Shown: piece after piece, positions 6,326 to 13,493 of the stretch
Layout of the letters: every line of letters starts with the position of its first letter
Numbering within the stretch: the stretch's first letter is position 1
Source: Planctomycetes bacterium UBA1146
Lineage (GTDB): Bacteria; Planctomycetota; UBA8108; UBA1146
Length of the DNA stretch: 24,575 nucleotides
Reading direction: 5' to 3'
Assembly (NCBI GenBank): GCA_002311345.1
Contig: DCAA01000030.1
Location: 41,752-66,326 of the forward strand
Made by a program: the position numbers and the translations under genes
The notes under the pieces: model-generated
Databases searched by the model: none
What the model saw: the letters and a program-made list of their open reading frames with translations, nothing else
Told to the model about the DNA's origin: nothing

Positions 6326-8677
6326 CTACTCCGAATCAATCTCGCTCAGTGGCTTGACCAGCGGCTCCACTGCTCGATCGCGCGCATTCTTCGGATCGGA
6401 GAACTGCTGCAATCGGATCTCGTCATCGAAGGAGCGAACGCCCTTGATGGCACCTTGCGTGAAATCTCCCAGGTTGTTGAAGCGGTCATCGTCGAGGATG
6501 TGCGCGCTGAGAAACACGTACAGGTTGTCCCTGCGAGAAGATGATCCATGACTCTGGAACAGCTTTCCGATCAGGGGAAGATCTCCCAGAAGTGGGATTT
6601 TCTCTTCAATCTTGCTGGCCTGGCTCTGGGCCAGCCCGCCGATGATGAACATGCCGCCATCGGGGATCGTCACCTTGGAAGAGATGGTGTTGGTGGCACG
6701 GTCGGGAAGTGCGCCGGTGGCGTTCTGTATTCCGGAGAAAGAAGACACTTCGAGTTCCAGTTCGAGCAGGACCACTTCGCTGGAGATGGTAGGAATCAGC
6801 GATAGGGTGATTCCTGCCGTTTCCGACTGCTGACTTGTGGTCACGTTGACGTTGGTGGTGTTCGAAGTGGTGTAGAAAATCTCATTTTGAACCGAGATCG
6901 AGTTTTCCTGGTTGTCATCGGCGAGGATGAAGGGGGTAGCGAGGATGTTGGTGTCCTCGTCTGACTTCAGTGCGTTCATGATCAAGGGGAACTGACCATG
7001 TCGCTGGATTGCGGCATTGAATCCCGTTCCTATTCCGGGAGTTCGCAACAGGCCAGTGATCACTCCGTTGGGATCGAGGCTCGGAAGTACCTCGCTGGCG
7101 CCGAAGGCACTGAGCATGATTCCCGTCAGCGCCTGGTCATCCAGGTTTCCTGCCAGGAACTCGAGGGTGTAGTTCAAACTGGAACTGTCGCTGACCTGCA
7201 CCAGTGCCACCTCGAGGAATACCTGGCGACGTCGCTTGTCGATCTGTTTCAGGATGTTTTCGATTTCCTCGTATTCTTCGGGTTCGGCCTGGATGATGAG
7301 GGAGTTGGTCTGTTCATGGGGAACGATGCGAGTCGGGGTGAATTGCTGCTGCTGCTGCACTCCGCCGGCGGCTCCGGTGGCTCCTCGGGTCGTCCGGGAG
7401 GATGTGCTCCGGCTACCGGTTCGGCGCAGCGAGCCATCGGATCCCTCAACCAACTGGCGGATGTTGTCGGCCAGTTCTTCCGCCTTGAGGTAGTTGACCT
7501 TGTAGATCCAGGTGGTGTTGCGCACGTTGCGGACCTTGGTATCGAGCTCGTCGATCAGTTGGTGTACCAGATCAAGTTCAGCCGGATCGGTCGACTGGAT
7601 GATGATCTTCTGGGTTCTGTTGTCAGCGATGAGGCGTGTCGAATCACCGGCAAGTGCGGTGCTACGACCGATTCCCGACCTACTCGTTCCGGCTCCTGCT
7701 CTTCCCGCCTGGGCACCGGAGGTCGATGTCCGACGACCTGTGGTGCCGAAAGCACTCGTATCGCTGAGGGCTTCCTGGATGATGCTGACGATGTCCTGGG
7801 CATCGGCGTAGAAAAGTTCACGGATTTGCAGCAACCGTTCGGGACCGATCAATTCGACATCGATGTATTTGACGAGACGCTGGATGTGTTCAAGAATCCG
7901 GATCTTCGCCTTGATGATCAGTGTTTCGTTGTTGGTCACGGTGACGATTTTCAGGCTTCCCGATGTATTTCCCGCTCCCGTGACGCCGAGCAGTTCCGTG
8001 AGAGCCTGGCGGACGACGCTGGTCTCGACGTGCTTCATCTGCAGTACGAGGGTTGCCAGTTCTTCACCCTCTTTGTCTGCTGTTGAGTCTCCGGCTTCGA
8101 TGATCGGGCTGACCGGATCGGACGGAACCTGCGCTCTTGCGCTGGTTGCCCGGACGTTGATGACGACGGTTCCGTCCTCGAGTGTGCTCTCCCATAGTTC
8201 ATAACCGTTGGTTTCCAGGATCGCCTGAACGATGGGAAAGGTGAGAGGATCAATATCGCCGATCACGTCGACGAAGGTCTCTTCGGCAAAGGCGGGATCA
8301 TTGCTCGTCGATGGATAGTTGACGAATTTGCCCGTGGTGCGCTGGATGAAGCGCAGCAGGCTCAGTACCGGGAACTTGCCCTCCTCCATGCGGTAGATCT
8401 GCGCATCGGAGGAGTCGTCCGAGGAATCGCCAGTATCTCCATTGCGAGCATCGGCGTCCTCATCTTCATTGCCATCCTCGGTGGCATCGCCAGCAGTTTC
8501 ACCACCGACAGGAGGATCCTGAGCCCTCAGCAAATAGTCGCTTGGCAACAGAACCAGGGTCAATATGAAAACCAGACAGACCACGAGGGCACTTCTGGTG
8601 ACGTTTTTCAGGGTCTCCAGTTCGGAGACCTTACAGTTGCTGGCCATCACGGCACACCCTTCCATCGTCGGGTTCAT
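6326..8677 (-). CDS. gspD: Type II secretion outer-membrane secretin GspD
   Basis: The protein is 783 residues. A hydrophobic segment (about 28-50) acts as signal sequence or anchor, followed by a very acidic linker (about 60-92). N0-like (96-175), N1 (206-275), N2 (283-381) and N3 (390-480) domains come next, then the secretin channel (about 486-730) ending with the signature IPLLGDLPLIGKLF and NLYVFLSAHIL. N2 and N3 carry Ser/Thr/Gly/Arg-rich inserts (about 308-345 and 412-445, the latter ending in five Gln). GspD is the gated outer-membrane pore through which folded proteins leave. The first ATG (8677) has a purine-rich Shine-Dalgarno (GGAAGAGGA). A later ATG at 8647 would shorten the unusually long leader before the hydrophobic segment, so the exact start is uncertain. 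It is the first gene of the operon and is preceded by a structured leader and a sigma54-like promoter. Confidence 0.95.
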   Translation of the reverse strand: MNPTMEGCAVMASNCKVSELETLKNVTRSALVVCLVFILTLVLLPSDYLLRAQDPPVGGETAGDATEDGNEDEDADARNGDTGDSSDDSSDAQIYRMEEGKFPVLSLLRFIQRTTGKFVNYPSTSNDPAFAEETFVDVIGDIDPLTFPIVQAILETNGYELWESTLEDGTVVINVRATSARAQVPSDPVSPIIEAGDSTADKEGEELATLVLQMKHVETSVVRQALTELLGVTGAGNTSGSLKIVTVTNNETLIIKAKIRILEHIQRLVKYIDVELIGPERLLQIRELFYADAQDIVSIIQEALSDTSAFGTTGRRTSTSGAQAGRAGAGTSRSGIGRSTALAGDSTRLIADNRTQKIIIQSTDPAELDLVHQLIDELDTKVRNVRNTTWIYKVNYLKAEELADNIRQLVEGSDGSLRRTGSRSTSSRTTRGATGAAGGVQQQQQFTPTRIVPHEQTNSLIIQAEPEEYEEIENILKQIDKRRRQVFLEVALVQVSDSSSLNYTLEFLAGNLDDQALTGIMLSAFGASEVLPSLDPNGVITGLLRTPGIGTGFNAAIQRHGQFPLIMNALKSDEDTNILATPFILADDNQENSISVQNEIFYTTSNTTNVNVTTSQQSETAGITLSLIPTISSEVVLLELELEVSSFSGIQNATGALPDRATNTISSKVTIPDGGMFIIGGLAQSQASKIEEKIPLLGDLPLIGKLFQSHGSSSRRDNLYVFLSAHILDDDRFNNLGDFTQGAIKGVRSFDDEIRLQQFSDPKNARDRAVEPLVKPLSEIDSE

Positions 8678-8701
8678 GACTGTTCCTCTTCCTTAGATCG
8701 A

Positions 8702-8770
8702 CCGGATCGAGGTCTCCCTTGTGGGGACTTCGGGATTCTTTCCAAGGAATCCAGCAAGGGACCGATCCGG
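8702..8770 (-). promoter_or_regulatory. Long stem-loop in gspD 5' leader
   Basis: The arm CAAGGGACCGATCCGG (8755-8770) pairs with 8702-8721 over 16 base pairs (8+2+6), interrupted by two 2-nt bulges on one side only. An inner hairpin, GGATTC (8733-8738) with GAATCC (8747-8752), sits in the loop. On the minus strand this fold ends about 25 nt before the gspD ATG, close to the ribosome binding site. The pairing is read directly from the sequence. A role in controlling gspD translation or mRNA stability is inference. Confidence 0.5.
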
Positions 8771-8787
8771 CCAGAGGTCGCGGCATT

Positions 8788-8811
8788 GACCTCAATTTCG
8801 ACCTCAATTTC
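8788..8811. repeat. Perfect tandem 12-bp repeat in gspD leader
   Basis: GACCTCAATTTC occurs twice head to tail with no spacer (8788-8799 and 8800-8811). It lies in the predicted untranslated leader of gspD, next to a short inverted repeat at 8811-8824. It may be a protein-binding site or a by-product of slippage; the sequence alone does not decide. Confidence 0.6.
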
Positions 8812-8845
8812 TCTCCGTAGAGAGAGGCAGGTCAGACTATCATTG

Positions 8846-8861
8846 CGCAAATGGAATGCCC
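8846..8861 (-). promoter_or_regulatory. Candidate sigma54 (-24/-12) promoter of the gspD operon
   Basis: The minus strand reads GGGCATTCCATTTGCG. The GG and GC dinucleotides are separated by exactly 10 nt, and the GGCA and TTGC cores match the consensus TGGCACG-N4-TTGCW at 8 of 12 defined positions. The predicted transcription start is near 8835, giving a leader of about 158 nt before the gspD ATG. GG-N10-GC alone occurs often by chance; the support here is the fuller match, the position and the adjacent sigma54 activator gene. Confidence 0.45.
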
Positions 8862-8965
8862 GTCCATGGCAACCGGGCAACTTCTACAAGTTTGTTTCTC
8901 ATAAAGAGTTGCCGAGATTCCGGTAATGCTTCAGGAGGTCAGCTTGATCTGATCTGGGGTCGGAG

Positions 8966-8984
8966 GTGTTCAAGAATCGAACAC
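8966..8984. promoter_or_regulatory. Inverted repeat, candidate enhancer site upstream of gspD
   Basis: GTGTTC (8966-8971) and GAACAC (8979-8984) form a perfect inverted repeat with a 7-bp spacer. Its centre is about 140 bp upstream of the predicted gspD transcription start. Enhancer sites bound by Fis-type helix-turn-helix dimers of sigma54 activators usually have this size and distance. It could instead be a weak hairpin following the upstream gene at 9002. Confidence 0.4.
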
Positions 8985-9001
8985 TTTGAGGAAGTTGCCG
9001 C

Positions 9002-9778
9002 TCAGGAGCCGGGAGCCGAGTCGAGTTTTTCCAGCAGCCGTTCGACCGCAGGCCAGATGTGCTTGGGAACCCGGATCATCAGCGAGTTGGAGGGGCGGTG
9101 CTCGACGACATGAATCGGTATGCCACCGCGCTTTTTCCAGGCCCGGTCGAGTTCCAGGGCCAGGTCCGATGCGGTGCCATACCGGACCTTCCAGTTGCGC
9201 AGTACCGGCCTCTGGGTCCCCGGTACCGGCGGGCAGTCTGCCGCTGAGAGGAGTTTCAGGTAGTGCTGGAGACGGATCGGAGAGGTGCAGGAGATGACCA
9301 CGGATCCGGTTCTGGGATCGGGCACGAAACGGCTCGGTCGATCGAGCGGACCGAGCCGATGCTCCCGTTTGTTCGCCTCGATACGCAACAGTTCACAGAT
9401 CGGTTCCGGGTTGACGTGTTCGAGTCGAACGACCCTTACCACAAACCGGGCCAGAGGTGGGTTAGACGTTGGATCGGTGGTCGCCCAGTGAGGACCGATG
9501 ACAAGTCTGGGGTGGATTGGTTTCAACTCGATTCCTTCAGATCGCAACAGCCCAATGATGAGAACCTCTCCTCCGCCAGAGATGGACAGCGGTTCGAGCA
9601 AGCGCACCTTTCGGTGACCGAGAGTCGAACTCTCAGCGATCATCTCTTGCTCGGTGAGCAGGCTCCAACCACTCAGTAGAGCGCCGACCGGGATGGTTCC
9701 CGACGGGAGAACGGAATCGGCGGACTGAGGTAGTGGTAGCAACAGACCGAGCCAGGCAGTCAGCACGATGGAGTTCAT
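9002..9778 (-). CDS. Secretin N-domain (N0-N1-N2-like) protein without channel domain
   Basis: The 258-residue protein starts with a likely signal peptide (hydrophobic residues 4-17, to about Ala20). The rest resembles the periplasmic N-domains of GspD-type secretins. Residues 28-98 look N0-like (helix, then VRLLEPLSISG and an LLRSEGIELKPI helix-strand unit). Residues 111-181 look N1-like (VRVVRLEHVNPEPICELL, then FVPDPRTGSVVISCTSP and a terminal helix). Residues 192-253 look like a second such fold (NWKVRYGTASDLALEL, then RPSNSLMIRVPKH and VERLLEKLD). There is no N3 or channel domain, and the protein ends where a secretin would continue. The ATG overlaps the stop of the upstream sigma54 activator by 4 nt (ATGA). 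It may bind GspD or assembly partners in the periplasm, but this is inference from fold-like patterns and context. Confidence 0.65.
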   Translation of the reverse strand: MNSIVLTAWLGLLLPLPQSADSVLPSGTIPVGALLSGWSLLTEQEMIAESSTLGHRKVRLLEPLSISGGGEVLIIGLLRSEGIELKPIHPRLVIGPHWATTDPTSNPPLARFVVRVVRLEHVNPEPICELLRIEANKREHRLGPLDRPSRFVPDPRTGSVVISCTSPIRLQHYLKLLSAADCPPVPGTQRPVLRNWKVRYGTASDLALELDRAWKKRGGIPIHVVEHRPSNSLMIRVPKHIWPAVERLLEKLDSAPGS

Positions 9779-11646
9779 CGATCCTCCTCCGGTGGGTCCA
9801 GATTCAGATTTCGGATTCGTGAGTACAGAGTCGAGCGCTCGATGCCGAGCAACTCTGCTGCTCTTTTCTTGTTCCACTTCACGTGGTCGAGAACTCTTTC
9901 GATGTGCTCTGCTTCCAGAGTCCGCAGCGAGATCGGTTTCCAGTCCGCTTTCTTCCGCAGGTTTGCAGACGAGGAAGAAGTCTGCTCCAGTCGTAGTTCA
10001 GCGGGGCCGAGAGTGTCTCCATCCGACAGGATCACGGCGCTTTCTATAACATTTTTCAATTGCCGGACATTTCCGGGCCAGGGGTGTTCCTGCAGTGCTT
10101 TACGACCCTCCTTGGTGATCGATTTACGTGGTTTTTTCAATTCTGTCGTTTGGTCGAGGAAATGATCTGTCAGCAGATCGATGTCATCGACTCGTTCGCG
10201 AAGCGGTGGAACCACTACCTCGAGAACGGCGAGACGATAGTAGAGATCTTCACGAAATCGACCGTTGGCCACATCTTTCTGCAGGTCTCGATGGGTCGCT
10301 GCGACGATTCTCACATCGACCTCGATCGATTCGTTGCTACCAACCCTCTCGACCATTTTTTCCTCGAGTAGCCTCAGCATCTTCGATTGAGCCGCCTGGG
10401 GAAGTTCGCCGATTTCATCAAGAAAGACGGTCCCGCCTTCTGCGGCCTCGAACTTACCTTGCTTCAACTGGTCGGCACCGGTGAAGGCTCCCTTCACGTG
10501 TCCAAACAATTCACTCTCGACCAGTGAAACGGGAATCGCTGCGCAGTTCAGCGCGATGAAAGGCGCTGCTGCTCGAGACCCCTGGTAATGGATTGCCCGG
10601 GCGACCAGTTCCTTGCCGGTCCCGGTTTCTCCACGGATCAGTACGGTACTTCCTGTCGGCGCAGCCTTGCGGATGAAGACCCTCATCTCCTCGATCGAAC
10701 TGGATTCGCCGATGATTGGCATCGAGTCGATCACGGTACGGACCAGTTCCTGACGATCGTGATTCAGATCCTGCAGTTCTTCTCCCACCGACAGGCCCGC
10801 ACCGATGATTCCGGCAGCTACGCCTGCGCCCCATAATTCCTCGTCGCCGAAGGGGCGATCAATTTCGTCGATTCGATCGAGATACAGGATCCCGCGGATG
10901 CCTTCCTGGACCGGAATCGGGGCGGCGATCACCGTGCGGATCTCGTCGCCTACGACACTGCGGCGGTCAGAGAAGCGAGTGTCTTGCGAGGTATCCCTGG
11001 ACAGGACGGCGCGGCGTGTTTGCATCACCTCGGCATGGATGGTGTGGCTAAGGACGAAGCCGTGCATCGGTTGACCGTTGCGCGACCAGGCACAGCGACA
11101 GAGCCAGCCATCATCATCGAGGATGAGAATGGCACCACGGTCCGCTTCGGTGCCCTCGACCAGATGTCGTAATCCCTGTTCCATCTGCTCTGTCCCTGCC
11201 CGCGACGCGAAACCGAGCAGTGGTGCTGCGCGGTGGAGGGCCGCCAGGATTTCGCCGGCACGAGCTCCGTCGAGGGCCTCGGGGGAGATCTCGATCCTCT
11301 TGAGTACCTGAGTCTGACGGTCATCTTTGCTACTGATTTCGATGGCTGCCTCGAGACGAATCTCGCTGTCTCCGATTCCGAGACGGTCTCCGGGAGCGAA
11401 CTCTGCTTCCTTTATCGGATCACCGTTGATGAAGGTTCCGTTGGAGGACTCGAGATCGAGGATTCGCCAGCGCGCACCATCGAGACTCAGTCTCACATGA
11501 AATCGACTCGCAGCACGATCGTCGATAAATACGTCTGCCACAGGATCACGGCCGATGACAATTCCTTCAGCGGAGGCGGTCTCGGTCGAGATCTCCTGGC
11601 TCGTGTAACGGCCGTCGCGATTGAGAATGTGGAGGCGAGTAGTCAG
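9775..11646 (-). CDS. FHA-GAF-sigma54 activator (AAA+, Fis-type HTH)
   Basis: From the proposed CTG start the protein has 623 residues. It has an N-terminal FHA domain (about 4-100; GRD at 32-34, SRFH at 47-50, SSNGT at 67-71, the phosphothreonine-binding motifs) and a GAF-like domain (about 150-280). The sigma54-interacting AAA+ domain (about 310-545) carries Walker A GETGTGKE, an intact GAFTGA loop at about 386-391 and FLDEIGEL. A C-terminal Fis-type helix-turn-helix contains RAAELLGIERSTLYSRIRN. It lacks a receiver domain, so the likely input is Thr phosphorylation read by FHA, possibly from the kinase encoded just upstream, plus a GAF ligand. No ATG precedes the FHA domain closely. A CTG at 11646 overlaps the kinase stop (CTGA) with GGAGG about 7 nt upstream; an ATG at 11754 inside the kinase gene is the alternative. 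It probably activates sigma54 promoters nearby, including that of gspD. Confidence 0.9.
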   Translation of the reverse strand: MTTRLHILNRDGRYTSQEISTETASAEGIVIGRDPVADVFIDDRAASRFHVRLSLDGARWRILDLESSNGTFINGDPIKEAEFAPGDRLGIGDSEIRLEAAIEISSKDDRQTQVLKRIEISPEALDGARAGEILAALHRAAPLLGFASRAGTEQMEQGLRHLVEGTEADRGAILILDDDGWLCRCAWSRNGQPMHGFVLSHTIHAEVMQTRRAVLSRDTSQDTRFSDRRSVVGDEIRTVIAAPIPVQEGIRGILYLDRIDEIDRPFGDEELWGAGVAAGIIGAGLSVGEELQDLNHDRQELVRTVIDSMPIIGESSSIEEMRVFIRKAAPTGSTVLIRGETGTGKELVARAIHYQGSRAAAPFIALNCAAIPVSLVESELFGHVKGAFTGADQLKQGKFEAAEGGTVFLDEIGELPQAAQSKMLRLLEEKMVERVGSNESIEVDVRIVAATHRDLQKDVANGRFREDLYYRLAVLEVVVPPLRERVDDIDLLTDHFLDQTTELKKPRKSITKEGRKALQEHPWPGNVRQLKNVIESAVILSDGDTLGPAELRLEQTSSSSANLRKKADWKPISLRTLEAEHIERVLDHVKWNKKRAAELLGIERSTLYSRIRNLNLDPPEEDR

Positions 11647-13412
11647 GGGCCCCCCTCCAGGATCCAGCTGCGCTGGATCCTGTCCCGATCGAGCAGTCCG
11701 ACGATCTCCACCACGCTCAATCTGGTATTCCAACTGGCCAGATCTCCCTCGCACCGGATCGAAGGAGCTCCTCTCGGGACCGCCTCGACAGGCAGCGAAA
11801 AGAGAATCCGGATGAGCCGGGTCTTTTTCGCGTCCTCTCGCTCGACCTGAAAAAGGAAACGAGCCCGCGTGAGATCTTCCGAAGAGAGGCGAACCAGAGA
11901 GATCTGGTGATCGACTCCGGCACGAATGGCACCGGAGATCGTTTCTTCCTCACGTTCGATGGCGATCACTTCACCATGTTGGAGAGCCTCGATTCTGGGA
12001 GAGATTTGCCTGCCGATCGCGATGCCGATGCGCAGACGATCTCCTGGACGCTCTGGTTCGTTGGCCAGACGCAGTTCCAGATCCGGTGAGCCGAGACATC
12101 GGAGGCCAGTGATTCGCCATTCCCGGAGTTCCTTCAGATACGGAAAAGAGATCGGGCGCGGATCATTGGCCCATCGCAATTGGCCGTCCTGAACTGTGGG
12201 GGCGATACGGGTGTGTCCCGGAGAGTTCTGCCCCATGGAAGGAAAACGGAAGAATCTCTCCAGAGCTTTTCCATCGCGGGCGAAGTTGTATTCGAGCCGT
12301 TCATATGGTGCTGCTGCCGAAAGAACCCCGCGCAAGGTACCATCGACCTGGATGCCTGTATTGTTGCGAGTCCCTTGCCATAGAAGGGTGCCCACCACGG
12401 CGCACGTCACCACGATGGCGACCGTCACCACGGTAGCGAATACCGAAGGCGACCTGGATTCGGCTGCAGAAGGGTCGATCAGTTTCTGGACCGAGATGAG
12501 TTCTTCCAGCAGTGCGGTGTGAGTGGGTTGACGATCTTCGGGCCGCTTTTCCAGCATCTTCAGTACCAGTTTGGAAAATTCGGAGTGGATCCCCTCCTGC
12601 AGGGTCGAGGGATCGGGCGCGGGTTCATTGACCTGGGCGACCAGCAATTCGACGCGGGTTTCGCGTTCGAAGGGTGGTCTCCCGGTGAGCAGGTGAAAAA
12701 CGGTGGCACCGAGGCTGTAGATATCAGAGCGTTCGTCCAGAGACCAGCCCTGGACCTGCTCGGGGGAGCCGTACTGAGGGGTGCAGAGAAACATCGGTTC
12801 TTCCTGGGGATTTTCTCCCGGGATACCGGCAAGCCCGAAATCTACCAGTTTCACCTCACCTCGAGAATCGCTGAGCAAGTTCGATGGTTTCACATCGCGA
12901 TGGATGATGCCGCGGCGCACCGCAGCCTGAAGTGCCCGAGTAGCAGCGATCGCGACCCGGATCGCCTCGGCCGGCGAAAGAGCCCCTTCTTTATCGAGCC
13001 GGTCGCCGAAACTGGGGCCCTCCAGAAATTCCATCACCAGGTACGGGGGATCTTCATCCTCGTGAATGGCATGAATCTGGCCGATGTTTGGGTGGCTCAC
13101 GGCGGCGATGGCACGTGCTTCGGTGAGGAAAAGTTCACGGATTTCTGGTCGATCCTGGAGACTCGGATGGATCCTCTTGATGGCGACGGTGCGCTGCAAT
13201 CTCGGATCCCGTGCCCGGTATACCACTCCCATTCCACCTTCGCCGATCTTCTCCTCGATGAGGAAGGAACCGATCTTCTCCAGCCTCGGAGTCTGCATCG
13301 GTCGAGTCTCGTCGGGAGAGCTTCCCATTCCAGTGGTTTCACCGGGAGACAGCCTTACGTCGGGATGCAACGCTTCACCTTTCCATGCACCAGGAACCGA
13401 TCGGTCCCCCAT
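11643..13412 (-). CDS. PknB-type Ser/Thr protein kinase with single membrane anchor
   Basis: About 589 residues. An N-terminal kinase domain (about 48-312) has the glycine loop GEGGMG, catalytic Lys in VAIKRI (about 79), HRDVKPSN (about 171-178), DFG (about 191-193) and a GSPEQ activation-segment motif. All catalytic residues are present, so it should be active. One transmembrane helix (about 324-345, VFATVVTVAIVVTCAVVG) follows, then an extracytoplasmic domain of about 240 residues that I do not recognise and that probably senses a signal. The kinase shares its stop region with the downstream FHA activator (4-nt overlap), an arrangement suggesting that the activator is its substrate. ATG at 13412 was taken; a GTG just before it (13415) is equally possible, and in-frame ATGs nearer the kinase domain exist, so the first 40 or so residues are uncertain. 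The gene is divergent from the cyclodeaminase gene. Confidence 0.92.
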   Translation of the reverse strand: MGDRSVPGAWKGEALHPDVRLSPGETTGMGSSPDETRPMQTPRLEKIGSFLIEEKIGEGGMGVVYRARDPRLQRTVAIKRIHPSLQDRPEIRELFLTEARAIAAVSHPNIGQIHAIHEDEDPPYLVMEFLEGPSFGDRLDKEGALSPAEAIRVAIAATRALQAAVRRGIIHRDVKPSNLLSDSRGEVKLVDFGLAGIPGENPQEEPMFLCTPQYGSPEQVQGWSLDERSDIYSLGATVFHLLTGRPPFERETRVELLVAQVNEPAPDPSTLQEGIHSEFSKLVLKMLEKRPEDRQPTHTALLEELISVQKLIDPSAAESRSPSVFATVVTVAIVVTCAVVGTLLWQGTRNNTGIQVDGTLRGVLSAAAPYERLEYNFARDGKALERFFRFPSMGQNSPGHTRIAPTVQDGQLRWANDPRPISFPYLKELREWRITGLRCLGSPDLELRLANEPERPGDRLRIGIAIGRQISPRIEALQHGEVIAIEREEETISGAIRAGVDHQISLVRLSSEDLTRARFLFQVEREDAKKTRLIRILFSLPVEAVPRGAPSIRCEGDLASWNTRLSVVEIVGLLDRDRIQRSWILEGGP

Positions 13413-13436
13413 CACCTGTGGTCGGAGTCATGCTAT

Positions 13437-13453
13437 CCTGCCGCGCCGGCAGG
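13437..13453. promoter_or_regulatory. 17-bp inverted repeat between divergent kinase and cyclodeaminase genes
   Basis: CCTGCCG and CGGCAGG flank a CGC centre as a perfect inverted repeat in the 81-bp divergent intergenic region. On the minus strand it fills the spacer between possible -35 (TCGACC) and -10 (TAGCAT) hexamers with 16-nt spacing, which would place the kinase transcription start very close to its start codon. It may be an operator shared by both genes. The promoter hexamers are weak matches. Confidence 0.35.
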
Positions 13454-13493
13454 TCGATGGGGCCGGGGTCGAAACACAGGGAATAGTGTCACG

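Larger units (their letters stand above)
8678..9001. other. 324-bp regulatory region upstream of gspD
   Basis: This gap between the secretin-N gene and gspD holds, from upstream to downstream on the minus strand, an inverted repeat (8984-8966), a -24/-12 promoter-like site (8861-8846), a short inverted repeat (CTCTC-CGTA-GAGAG, 8811-8824), a tandem 12-bp repeat (8788-8811) and a long stem-loop (8702-8770). A 68-codon frame starting with TTG at 8880 overlaps the gspD start, but it has no Shine-Dalgarno and would begin upstream of the predicted transcription start. I do not call it a gene. Confidence 0.6.

Noticed and set aside
6998..8086. Plus-strand open frame of 362 codons antisense to gspD
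   Set aside because: It lies wholly within the well-supported secretin gene and its composition mirrors gspD codon use.
8674..8880. 68-codon frame overlapping the gspD start by 4 nt
   Set aside because: It starts with TTG, lacks a Shine-Dalgarno, begins upstream of the predicted transcription start, and its composition reflects the repeats and stem-loop of the leader.
13419..13434. Sigma54-like site TGG-N10-GC upstream of the cyclodeaminase gene
   Set aside because: Spacing is right but the -24 element matches poorly (TGGTCGG). GG-N10-GC alone is expected by chance every few hundred bases.
12519..13493. Long upstream extension of the cyclodeaminase reading frame
   Set aside because: It is antisense to the Ser/Thr kinase catalytic domain, and the family N-terminus begins at the ATG at 13494.
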